Assembly (NCBI GenBank): GCA_031275255.1
Contig: JAISPA010000066.1
Location: 1 to 6,492 of the forward strand
Direction: 5' to 3'
Length of the DNA stretch: 6,492 nucleotides
From: Acidaminococcales bacterium
Lineage (GTDB): Bacteria > Bacillota > Negativicutes > Acidaminococcales > JAISLQ01
Shown: positions 1 through 6,484 of the stretch, piece by piece
Position numbering within the stretch: the stretch's first letter is position 1
How the letters are laid out: each line of letters begins with the position of its first letter
Position numbers and translations under genes: made by a program
The notes under the pieces: generated by a model
Databases searched by the model: none
Told to the model about the DNA's origin: nothing
The model's input: the letters and a program-made list of their open reading frames with translations, nothing else

Positions 1-1
1 G

Positions 2-2764
2 CTGAACGCCGTGGCGCAAGGCAACATCTACATAGAATCCACGAACAACCCCATCAACGTCAGGAAGGTGGACGCCGGCCAAAGCAACGTCCGTCTGCTG
101 GGCAAGCACGGCGTCTACAGCGCCAACGCGGACGGCGACCAGGCCGTCAACATCAGCGGCAACGACCTCATAATCGAGGGCGGCGACAACGGGGCTGCCG
201 TCAGCAAGATCGGCGACCGTACGGTATCCGCCGACCTGCCTTTGTACGTCAGCCTGACCGGCAGTTTGGAGGCCAGGGCGGACGGGCTGGTCAACATCTA
301 CCAGCAGGGAGCTTCCCCCCTGACGGTCCTGTCCCTTTACAGCGGCAGCGACGTCTGGCTGCACGCCGAAGGCGGCATCCTGAGCGCCGCTTCCGCTTCC
401 GGCCTGCCGGAGGGCTATATAAACGCCGACGGCAAACTGAGCCTGGTTTCCGACACGGGCGGCATCGGCCGGGACGGGCAGGGCCTGCGCGTACTGGCCG
501 ACAACGTGGACGGCGTCGAAGCCGCGGCGGCCGGCGGCATCTACCTCGAAAGCGAAAGCAAGGCCACAGCCGACCTTACCATGGACGGCCTGGCCGCCGG
601 CGCAGCCGGCGAGATAGAACTGGCCGGGACAAGCGGCGGGTTTTATTTCGCTGGCAACGTTTCCGGCAAAGACCTGACCATAGAGGCGCCGGGGCCGGTC
701 GGGCAGGATGCCGCAAACAGCGCGGTTAACGTCAATAAGATAACGGCCGCTGCCGTCGGCGGGTTTGCCATGGGCAGCGCGGGCAACAGCATAAATGCGC
801 TGGAAGTGGAGAACTTAAGTTCCGGCGACATAGTTTTCGTCAACAACAAGGATCTTGCCGTCGACGCCTTGGGCAACACGGCGGCCGGCGGCGGGATTGC
901 GCTGACGGCGCTGGGCGAAATCGACCTTAAGGCCGACATCGCCGCCGACGGCGCCATCACAATCGACGGCAACAGTATAGACAGCGCCGCCAGGACAACG
1001 GTGCACTCGGTTGCGGGCGATGTTGCCGTAACCGCCAATACGGGCGGCATAACCCTGCGGACGGTCTTGGCCGGCACGGACATTTCTTTGGTGACCTATA
1101 CCGGCGACATCAGCATTGATAACGGCATGGCCGACAGAAACGTCAAGATCGCCATCCTGACACAGGGCGACCTGAATGTTGGCGATGCGGCCGTCGCTTT
1201 GGACGGCAGTTTGTCCGCCGGAAATGATATTGACATTATAGTGCCGCACGGCAGCGTTACGGCCGACATGCTGGTCGCCGGCGTCAATACCGGCCAGCCT
1301 GACGGCGATATAAACGTACAGATGTGGGACGGCGATTTCCAGGTGTATTTTATTATGGCCTATAATCCTGGCAGCGATATAAACATTATAAACAACGATG
1401 CTGGGAACATTGACGCCGAGTATGCCTTGGCGGGAAATAGCGTCCTGTTGCAAACCGATTACGGCAATATTATCACTACCGACATATTGGCCGGCACGGA
1501 GGACCCTTCTACCGGCATGATTGTCAACGGGAATGTTTCCTTGATAGCCCTTAACGGGGAGATCATTATAAAGGGCGAAGTGCTGGCCGGCGGGGACGAT
1601 TATATTTACGTAGGCAAGGGCGATTTTTACAACGCCGGCACAATCGAATCCGCAAATGGCCACGTGGTGATAAGGGTAGGCGCAGGCGACATAGCGGTGA
1701 ACAACATCGAGGCGCACAAAGGCATATCGCTCGAAACCATCTACAGCGGCGATGTAACCTCGACCGGCCTGCTCCACACGGCAACAGGCAATATTGACGT
1801 AACGGCCGGCAACGGCTACATCGACGGCGCCGTCCTGACGGCGGACCAAGGCAGCGTGTACCTGGCCGCCTTCGGCGGCCAAAACGGCATAGACGCACAG
1901 GAAATCATCGCCGCCAGGGACGTGAAAGCCAGCGCGGGGAACGGCGATATCACCATTGTCAGGGTGGAGGGCGCCGACCTCTGGTTCGGCATATACGAGA
2001 ACGGGCATACGGTCGAAATAACCGATGCTTTTGCCGCCAAGTCCCTCCTCGCCCAGGGCGAATTCGTCGACATTATCGAGATAACCCACACCGCCGCCGA
2101 CGATTATTTCCAGCTTGCCCTGCGCGGCGCGGGCGGCGAGCAGCCCATGACCTACGCCGAGATCGACGACGTAATTTCCCCGGTCGGCGTACAGCTTGAC
2201 CAGCTGTGGGCGGAAGACGCCTACATCCACGTCAGCAGCGAATATTTCCGCATCATGGACGCCTACGCCATAAACAAGGCCTACCTCAGCAACAGCCGCT
2301 ACCGGATGACCATGTTCGGCCGGGACCCCGTTCCGGACGACGCCGACATCCAGATCTATTTCGCCCCCATAGCGGGCAACCCCTTCGCCCATGTTTCCTT
2401 CCAGAACGAATTTTCCTACCTCGGCCTGGAGAACTACCAGATACTGCACGCCAAAGACGGCGTAGTCAACATCGTTACCAACCAGAGGAGCCTGCTGGAC
2501 GACACGGCCATCACCGCTGCGGCGGACGTCAGGCTGGCCTGGCGCGGCTACGCGGGCAAACTGCTGGCGGACACCATCTACGACTACGGGCGCTATCTCA
2601 GCCTGACTTACGGCGGCCTCGGCGCCATGCCGCTCGACGGCATCTACCGGGGCGGGCGCCGGCTGTGGCTGGGCCAGCGCGGCGACATGCCGGTCCTTTA
2701 CTATGACGATGCCTCCGGACGGCAAAGCTGGCAAATCCTGAACGAAAAGAGGAAAACATTTTAA
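2..2764 (+). CDS. Large filamentous-haemagglutinin-like beta-helical adhesin, C-terminal part (5' end outside window)
   Basis: The reading frame is open from base 2 (Leu-Asn-Ala-Val-Ala-Gln) with no ribosome binding site near GTG 11, so this is the C-terminal part of a longer protein. Residues are numbered from GTG 11. Residues ~1-350 hold four diverged modules of 80-90 residues, each with a short strand, an I-G or I-D turn (67, 152, 230, 323) and a following A-x-A-x-G-G-I-type strand. Residues ~352-693 are a run of roughly 14 coils of 20-30 residues with recurring 'LAG' and 'G-D/N-I' turns, typical of right-handed parallel beta-helices. Residues ~696-917 are non-repetitive, rich in Tyr and aromatic residues. 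Composition is high in Gly, Ala, Asp, Asn and Val, with no visible cysteine. The protein ends in Phe but lacks the alternating hydrophobic pattern of a beta-barrel terminal strand, so a classical autotransporter barrel is not evident. Role by family: exported surface or secreted adhesin. It may belong to the LktA-type filamentous adhesins of Negativicutes and fusobacteria, but I cannot confirm that. The exact substrate or receptor is unknown. Confidence 0.85.
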   Translation: MNAVAQGNIYIESTNNPINVRKVDAGQSNVRLLGKHGVYSANADGDQAVNISGNDLIIEGGDNGAAVSKIGDRTVSADLPLYVSLTGSLEARADGLVNIYQQGASPLTVLSLYSGSDVWLHAEGGILSAASASGLPEGYINADGKLSLVSDTGGIGRDGQGLRVLADNVDGVEAAAAGGIYLESESKATADLTMDGLAAGAAGEIELAGTSGGFYFAGNVSGKDLTIEAPGPVGQDAANSAVNVNKITAAAVGGFAMGSAGNSINALEVENLSSGDIVFVNNKDLAVDALGNTAAGGGIALTALGEIDLKADIAADGAITIDGNSIDSAARTTVHSVAGDVAVTANTGGITLRTVLAGTDISLVTYTGDISIDNGMADRNVKIAILTQGDLNVGDAAVALDGSLSAGNDIDIIVPHGSVTADMLVAGVNTGQPDGDINVQMWDGDFQVYFIMAYNPGSDINIINNDAGNIDAEYALAGNSVLLQTDYGNIITTDILAGTEDPSTGMIVNGNVSLIALNGEIIIKGEVLAGGDDYIYVGKGDFYNAGTIESANGHVVIRVGAGDIAVNNIEAHKGISLETIYSGDVTSTGLLHTATGNIDVTAGNGYIDGAVLTADQGSVYLAAFGGQNGIDAQEIIAARDVKASAGNGDITIVRVEGADLWFGIYENGHTVEITDAFAAKSLLAQGEFVDIIEITHTAADDYFQLALRGAGGEQPMTYAEIDDVISPVGVQLDQLWAEDAYIHVSSEYFRIMDAYAINKAYLSNSRYRMTMFGRDPVPDDADIQIYFAPIAGNPFAHVSFQNEFSYLGLENYQILHAKDGVVNIVTNQRSLLDDTAITAAADVRLAWRGYAGKLLADTIYDYGRYLSLTYGGLGAMPLDGIYRGGRRLWLGQRGDMPVLYYDDASGRQSWQILNEKRKTF
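1064..2089 (+). repeat. Protein-level beta-helix coil repeats inside the adhesin
   Basis: The translation can be stacked into about 14 successive coils, each beginning near a V/I/A-L-A-G-like strand and carrying a G-D-I, G-N-I or G-D-V turn later. Examples of coil starts are VLAGTD (residue 352), ALAGNS, ILAGTE, EVLAGGD, IEANGH-like IESANGH, IEAHKG, LLHTATG and VLTADQG. DNA identity is mostly lost, but the 14-mer TTGGCCGGCACGGA occurs at 1067-1080 and again at 1487-1500, exactly 420 bp (140 codons) apart and in the same frame. The alignment was made by eye, so coil borders are approximate. Confidence 0.6.
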
Positions 2765-2907
2765 AAAAGCCGATCCCGGCAACCTTTGACGCGGCGGGGC
2801 AATTGGCGGCGCCCTGGCGCTTGAAAACGGCGAATTGAAAAACGCGCGGGCCGGACGCCCCGTCATATTTTAACCCGCAGGCAATAGACGCGGCGCGATT
2901 GATTCAC

Positions 2908-2943
2908 AAGCTGCGCCCGCCGGATATCCGGCGGGCGCGGCTT
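2908..2943. terminator. GC-rich hairpin downstream of adhesin; possible terminator without T-tract
   Basis: An inverted repeat centred on 2925/2926 gives a 16-bp stem (2908-2923 with 2928-2943) and an ATAT loop. All pairs are Watson-Crick except one that would be a U-G wobble in RNA (2912/2939). The left arm is AAGCTGCGCCCGCCGG. There is no run of T after it on either strand, so it is not a textbook intrinsic terminator. It lies 144 bp after the adhesin stop and about 185 bp before the cbiM promoter -10, a sensible place for a transcription boundary. A repeated extragenic palindrome is the main alternative. Confidence 0.5.
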
Positions 2944-3074
2944 GACGCTGAAAACTTTGATACTGCTATCCGGTTAAAACACGAATAAGATTTGCGGGAC
3001 GGTTTGACGCCCGGCGCGGCGCAAAACGCCGGCAGACCCGGAAAAATGCTTGCTTTCCTCGGTACATTCTGCAG

Positions 3075-3128
3075 AGGTCATGATTTTAGCCGGGGAAGTA
3101 TAAAACTTTTCTATTTACCCAGGTCATG
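3075..3128 (+). repeat. Direct repeat AGGTCATG x2 in the cbiM promoter region
   Basis: AGGTCATG occurs at 3075-3082 and at 3121-3128, 46 bp apart. The second copy ends one base before the -10 hexamer and supplies its TG extension. This geometry would suit an operator for a metal- or cofactor-responsive regulator, but an 8-bp repeat can also arise by chance, and no partner inverted half-site is visible. Confidence 0.3.
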
Positions 3129-3135
3129 TTATAAT
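3107..3135 (+). promoter_or_regulatory. Sigma-70-type extended -10 promoter for cbiM
   Basis: TATAAT at 3130-3135 matches the consensus -10 exactly, and TG at 3127-3128 gives a full extended -10 (TGTTATAAT). The best -35 candidate at 17-bp spacing is TTTTCT (3107-3112), a weak match of three of six bases, as is common when an extended -10 is present. Transcription would begin near 3142, about 38 nt before the TTG start of cbiM. Confidence 0.65.
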
Positions 3136-3164
3136 TCAGTAATGAGGCATCGTTAAAAAACTAC

Positions 3165-3170
3165 GGGGAG
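3165..3170 (+). promoter_or_regulatory. Ribosome binding site of cbiM; decides the TTG start
   Basis: GGGGAG is directly adjacent to ATG 3171, which leaves no room for that ATG to serve as the start. It is nine bases from TTG 3180, a normal spacing. This supports initiation at TTG 3180. Confidence 0.7.
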
Positions 3171-3179
3171 ATGATCTTA

Positions 3180-4211
3180 TTGCACATGGCGGACGCTTTG
3201 ATTTCGCCGGCGGTTGGCGCGGCAATGTGGGCCGCGTCGGCGGGTTTTGTGGCTTATTCGACGAAAAAGACCGGTGATTCGGGCGACGAGCGTAAGACGC
3301 CGCTCATGGGCGCGGTGGGCGCGTTTGTCTTCGCCGCGCAGATGATAAATTTTACCATTCCCGCCACCGGTTCCAGCGGCCATTTGGTCGGCAGCATACT
3401 GCTGGCCGCCTTGCTCGGAAGACACGCGGCTTTTTTGACTATTGCCTCTATTTTGACGGTGCAGGCGCTGTTTTTCGCGGACGGCGGTCTCCTGGCTTTA
3501 GGCTGCAATATCTTCAATATGGGCGTAATACCCTGTTATATAGCGTATCCCCTGGTTTACAAACGGATTTTGGGCGGAAACCCCACAGGCAAAAGCATCT
3601 GCCGCGCGGCCGTGTGCGCGTCGGTAATCGGGCTGCAGCTCGGCGCTTTGGGCGTCGTGGCCGAAGTTACTTTATCCGCCGTTACGCAATTGCCGACAGG
3701 CATATTCCTCCTGCTCATGCAGCCGATACATCTGGCGATCGGCATAGCGGAGGGATTCATTACCGCGGCGGTTGTCATGTATGTTTTCAGCCAGCGGCCG
3801 GAAATCATAAAGGCCGGCGGGAAGACTGATTTTAAAAACAGTTATTCTTTGCGCCCGCTCTTTGCCGCCTTTATTGTAACGGCTACGGTCATCGCGGGCG
3901 GTTTGTCCCTTTTTGCCTCAAGTTATCCGGACGGGCTGGAGTGGTCGATCATGCGCGCCGGCGGACAGGAAGAATTGGAAACGCCCGCGGGCGGCGTGTA
4001 CGAAGCTTTGGCGCAGGCGCAGGAGAAATTTGCCTTTTTCCCTGATTATGCTTTCGCGGGCGCCGAGGAAACGGACGGCGAGCCGCCGGCCTTTTCCGCC
4101 GCGGCGGCCGGCGTGGCCGGCGTAGCACTGTCTTTCGCGGCGGCTTTTCTGCTCGGCAAAGCGGCCCGTATCGGTTATCGCAAAAAACACGGCGTCGGTA
4201 CGGTGGTTTAA
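3180..4211 (+). CDS. cbiM: CbiM: ECF-type cobalt (or nickel) transporter substrate-binding membrane protein with fused C-terminal PDGLE domain
   Basis: CbiM captures Co(II) (Ni(II) in the NikM relatives) in the cytoplasmic membrane and works with CbiQ and the CbiO ATPase, feeding cobalamin synthesis or metalloenzymes. The TTG start gives 343 residues beginning Met-His-Met-Ala-Asp. In this family the free N-terminus and His2 take part in metal binding, together with a His in a T/S-S-G-H-L motif, seen here as GSSGHLVG with His68. Other family signatures are FVFAAQMINF (around 48-58), GGLLALGCNIFNMG (102-115) and PIHLAIGIAEG (182-192). Residues 1-~210 form the multi-helix CbiM core. A further membrane segment (~227-247), the PDGLE motif (250-254), a short extramembrane stretch and a last helix (~305-327) make a CbiN/NikN-like tail. 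ATG 3171 is in frame, would add three residues (M-I-L) and bury the metal-binding end, so I reject it. The gene has its own promoter and probably shares a transcript with the hydrolase gene 8 bp downstream. No cbiQ or cbiO lies in the window. Co versus Ni cannot be decided from sequence alone. Confidence 0.95.
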   Translation: MHMADALISPAVGAAMWAASAGFVAYSTKKTGDSGDERKTPLMGAVGAFVFAAQMINFTIPATGSSGHLVGSILLAALLGRHAAFLTIASILTVQALFFADGGLLALGCNIFNMGVIPCYIAYPLVYKRILGGNPTGKSICRAAVCASVIGLQLGALGVVAEVTLSAVTQLPTGIFLLLMQPIHLAIGIAEGFITAAVVMYVFSQRPEIIKAGGKTDFKNSYSLRPLFAAFIVTATVIAGGLSLFASSYPDGLEWSIMRAGGQEELETPAGGVYEALAQAQEKFAFFPDYAFAGAEETDGEPPAFSAAAAGVAGVALSFAAAFLLGKAARIGYRKKHGVGTVV

Positions 4212-4219
4212 AATTATCA

Positions 4220-5203
4220 ATGATCCGTGAAATATACAAAAATATTTATCTGAACGAAATAACCCTGCCCAACAGCCCGCTGAAGTATCTTAACAGTTAT
4301 ATTATAAAGGACGGGGAACGCCCTTTGGTAATCGATACAGGGTTTAACCGCCCGGAATGCCGCGAGAGCTTTCTGGCCGGGCTGGAAGAACTGTCGGTGG
4401 ACATAGGGCAAACCGACGTTTTGGCTACCCATCTTCATTCCGACCATTGCGGGCTGATTCATGAACTAAAGGAAAAGGGCGCCCGCGTGATGATGGGGGA
4501 ACTGGAGTCGGCGAGCATTACCGCCCTCAACGACCCGCGCTATTGGGACAGGATGGAAGAACTGGCGCGCTTATACGATCTGGAAAAGTACGCTCTTAAG
4601 ATCGGCGACCATCCCGGCTACAAATTCCGGCCCGGCGATATAAACGATTATCGGACTTTATCAGACGGCGAAACATTAAAAAAGGGCGGCTATAATTTAC
4701 AGGTTTTGCTGGTGCCCGGACACACCCCCGGGCATATAGCCCTTTACGAAGCGGAGCACGGGCTGTTGTTCTGCGGCGATTTGATATTGGAGAAAATTAC
4801 CCCCACCATTACTTTTTGGGGTTTTGAGCATGATATACTTCAAGTGTATTTCAATACTCTGGACAAAGTCAGGCGGCTGCCGGTAAAACTTTTGCTGACC
4901 GGCCACCGGGCCTTGCTGAAAGATCACACCCGGCGGATAGACCAGCTGCTCGTCCATCACGAAAAGCGGCTGGCGGAAATAAAGGATATCCTGCAGGGCG
5001 GCGAAAAGAGCGTGGCCGATACGGCGGGCCGGATGACCTGGGACATAAAGGCAAAATCATGGGAAGATTTCCCCAAGGCGCAAAAATGGTTCGCCGCGGG
5101 CGAAGCGATGGCGCATTTGGAGCATCTGTACCGGCGCGGACAAATAGAGCGCCGGGGAGAGAACGGCACATTGCTGTACAAAGCAAGCCGCCGGGAGGAA
5201 TAA
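4220..5203 (+). CDS. Metallo-beta-lactamase-fold hydrolase with C-terminal winged-helix region
   Basis: This is a 327-residue, apparently cytoplasmic protein (no signal peptide or membrane segment) of the glyoxalase II/GloB-like group of the metallo-beta-lactamase superfamily. All core metal-ligand motifs are present: HLHSDH (His71, His73, Asp75, His76), VPGHTPGH (His168 as ligand, His172), CGD (Asp187) and TGHR (His229), so it should be an active two-metal (Zn, or Fe/Mn) hydrolase. The N-terminus 'NSYII...VIDTG' is the usual first strand pair. Residues ~235-325 are helical and basic, resembling the winged-helix tail of LACTB2-type members. The substrate cannot be told; thioesters, phosphoesters or nucleic acids are all seen in the superfamily. 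It starts 8 bp after the cbiM stop with no strong Shine-Dalgarno (a weak GGTGG at 4202-4206), which suggests translational coupling to cbiM. It converges on dapL. Confidence 0.93.
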   Translation: MIREIYKNIYLNEITLPNSPLKYLNSYIIKDGERPLVIDTGFNRPECRESFLAGLEELSVDIGQTDVLATHLHSDHCGLIHELKEKGARVMMGELESASITALNDPRYWDRMEELARLYDLEKYALKIGDHPGYKFRPGDINDYRTLSDGETLKKGGYNLQVLLVPGHTPGHIALYEAEHGLLFCGDLILEKITPTITFWGFEHDILQVYFNTLDKVRRLPVKLLLTGHRALLKDHTRRIDQLLVHHEKRLAEIKDILQGGEKSVADTAGRMTWDIKAKSWEDFPKAQKWFAAGEAMAHLEHLYRRGQIERRGENGTLLYKASRREE

Positions 5204-5216
5204 CCCGCCCGGCGGC
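5187..5216. terminator. Inverted repeat in the convergent gap; possible bidirectional terminator
   Basis: GCCGCCGGG (5187-5195) pairs perfectly with CCCGGCGGC (5208-5216) around a 12-nt loop that includes the hydrolase stop codon (5201-5203). A second, smaller hairpin, TCGCT/AGCGA with a six-base loop, sits at 5222-5237. Neither is followed by a proper T-run. Read leftward, the first is followed by TTGCTTTG, mildly T-rich, so it may end dapL transcription better than hydrolase transcription. Confidence 0.4.
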
Positions 5217-5243
5217 AATTGTCGCTAAATAAAGCGAAAGCCA

Positions 5244-6470
5244 TCAAAAACTTTTGCCGATCCGCTCAATCGCTTCTTTTGTGCGCTCGGCGTCACCGAA
5301 AGCGGTAAGGCGGAAATAGTCTTTGCCGGCGGGCCCGAAACCCGCTCCCGGCGTACCGACGACATGCGCCTTGGCCAACAGGTGGTCGAACATTTCCCAC
5401 GAAGACATGCCTTTGGGAGTTTTCAGCCAAATATAAGGCGCGTTTACGCCGCCGTACATCTTAAGGTCAAGTTTGGCGAAGCCGGAACAGATTACCCGCG
5501 CGTTTTCCATGTAATAATCGATTACCTGTTTGATCTGCGCGCGGCCTTCCTCACTGTAGACAGCTTCGGCGGCTTTTTGGGTTATATAGGAGACGCCGTT
5601 GAATTTAGTGCTTTGCCGGCGGTTCCACAAAGTATTGAGTTTTATCTTATCGCCGTCCGCGCGGCCGATAAGTTTTTGCGGCACCACCGTGTAGCCGCAG
5701 CGCACTCCGGTAAAACCGGCGGTCTTGGATAAAGAGCGTATTTCAATCGCCGCTTCCTGCGCACCCGGTATTTCATATATGCTGTGCGGTATATCGGGTT
5801 CGGTTATATAAGCCTCGTAGGCTGAGTCATATATTATGACGCTCTCGTTTTTACGGGCGTAGTCCACCCATTTTTTCAGCTGTTTTTTGCTAAAGGCCGC
5901 CCCGGTGGGATTGTTCGGCGAACAAAGATATATAAGGTCAGCCTTTTCCGACGGCGGTCCGGGGCAAAAATTGTTTTCGGCCGTACCTTTGAGATAGATG
6001 ATGCCTGCAAAATAACCGTTCTTCTTCAATTCGCCGGTACGCCCGGCCATTACATTGGTGTCAAGGTAAACCGGGTATACCGGGTCGGGAACGGCCACGG
6101 CACAGCCCTTGGCAAAAATTTCCTGAATGTTGCCGACGTCGCATTTGGCGCCGTCGCTGATAAAAACTTCATCTTCGCTTATTTTTATGCCGCGCGCCAG
6201 ATAGTCGCCTTTGACGACGGCTTTAAGCAGAAAATCATAACCCTGTTCCGGCCCGTAGCCCCGGAAAGTAGCGGCTTTGGCCATTTCATCCGCGGCCTGG
6301 TGCATGGCTTTGACGACCGCCGGGGCGAGCGGTTGGGTAACGTCGCCGATTCCCAGGCTGATGATGTCGGCGTTAGGGTGTTTTTCCCTAAATTGCGCAA
6401 CCCGTTTTTTAATTTCAACAAACAGGTAACTACCCGGGAGTTTCATATAATTGGCATTTATTTTCGCCAT
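5244..6470 (-). CDS. dapL: LL-diaminopimelate aminotransferase (DapL)
   Basis: This PLP enzyme converts tetrahydrodipicolinate directly to LL-2,6-diaminopimelate with glutamate as amino donor, bypassing the acyl-DAP steps of lysine and peptidoglycan synthesis. The 408 residues match the ~410 usual for DapL. Visible signatures are the N-terminal Y-x-x-L-P-G-S-Y-L-F (8-17), [11 protein letters not shown] (38-48), [10 protein letters not shown] (69-78), [10 protein letters not shown] (105-114), SPNNPTG (184-190, Asn187 contacting PLP), YDSAYEAY (214-221, Asp215 on the pyridine nitrogen), [12 protein letters not shown] (246-257) with Lys249 forming the Schiff base, and YFRLTAFG (385-392) with Arg387 for a substrate carboxylate. 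It is complete with no missing active-site residue. ATG 6470 is preceded by AAGGAG at 8-base spacing. The gene converges on the hydrolase gene across 40 bp. Its promoter lies beyond the window edge. Confidence 0.97.
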   Translation of the reverse strand: MAKINANYMKLPGSYLFVEIKKRVAQFREKHPNADIISLGIGDVTQPLAPAVVKAMHQAADEMAKAATFRGYGPEQGYDFLLKAVVKGDYLARGIKISEDEVFISDGAKCDVGNIQEIFAKGCAVAVPDPVYPVYLDTNVMAGRTGELKKNGYFAGIIYLKGTAENNFCPGPPSEKADLIYLCSPNNPTGAAFSKKQLKKWVDYARKNESVIIYDSAYEAYITEPDIPHSIYEIPGAQEAAIEIRSLSKTAGFTGVRCGYTVVPQKLIGRADGDKIKLNTLWNRRQSTKFNGVSYITQKAAEAVYSEEGRAQIKQVIDYYMENARVICSGFAKLDLKMYGGVNAPYIWLKTPKGMSSWEMFDHLLAKAHVVGTPGAGFGPAGKDYFRLTAFGDAERTKEAIERIGKSF

Positions 6471-6478
6471 GGAATCGA

Positions 6479-6484
6479 CTCCTT
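6479..6484 (-). promoter_or_regulatory. Ribosome binding site of dapL
   Basis: On the minus strand AAGGAG lies 8 bases before ATG 6470. It fixes the dapL start, which also matches the family's N-terminus. Confidence 0.8.

Larger units (their letters stand above)
2765..3179. other. 415-bp intergenic region between adhesin and cbiM
   Basis: No convincing gene is present. From 2765 to about 2873 the composition still looks coding-like, but every frame is interrupted and none has a start codon with a ribosome binding site. The middle holds a strong GC-rich hairpin (2908-2943). The last ~110 bases are more AT-rich and hold the cbiM promoter and ribosome binding site. I looked for a cobalamin riboswitch, which often precedes cobalt transport genes, and saw no recognisable B12 box. 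The predicted transcript leader of cbiM is only about 40 nt, too short for one. Confidence 0.7.

Noticed and set aside
2206..2706. A 166-codon plus-strand frame inside the adhesin 3' end
   Set aside because: It is Arg/Pro/His-rich out-of-frame translation of GC-rich DNA, with no ribosome binding site, and lies fully inside the adhesin gene.
2753..2769. Programmed frameshift at TTTTAAAAAAG at the adhesin end
   Set aside because: Both shifted frames end within about 10-26 codons and add no recognisable domain, so there is no positive evidence for recoding.
815..2866. A 683-codon open frame on the minus strand opposite the adhesin
   Set aside because: It mirrors the GNC-rich codons of the adhesin (antisense Val/Ala/Gly-rich, low-complexity) and has no domain signature. 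The plus-strand frame has clear beta-helix periodicity.
2942..2973. TTGACG at 2942-2947 as a -35 element
   Set aside because: No acceptable -10 lies 16-18 bp downstream, and the hexamer overlaps the hairpin arm.
2880..3170. Cobalamin or Ni/Co riboswitch upstream of cbiM
   Set aside because: I could not find a B12 box or the conserved cobalamin-riboswitch core, and the predicted leader after the promoter is only ~38 nt.
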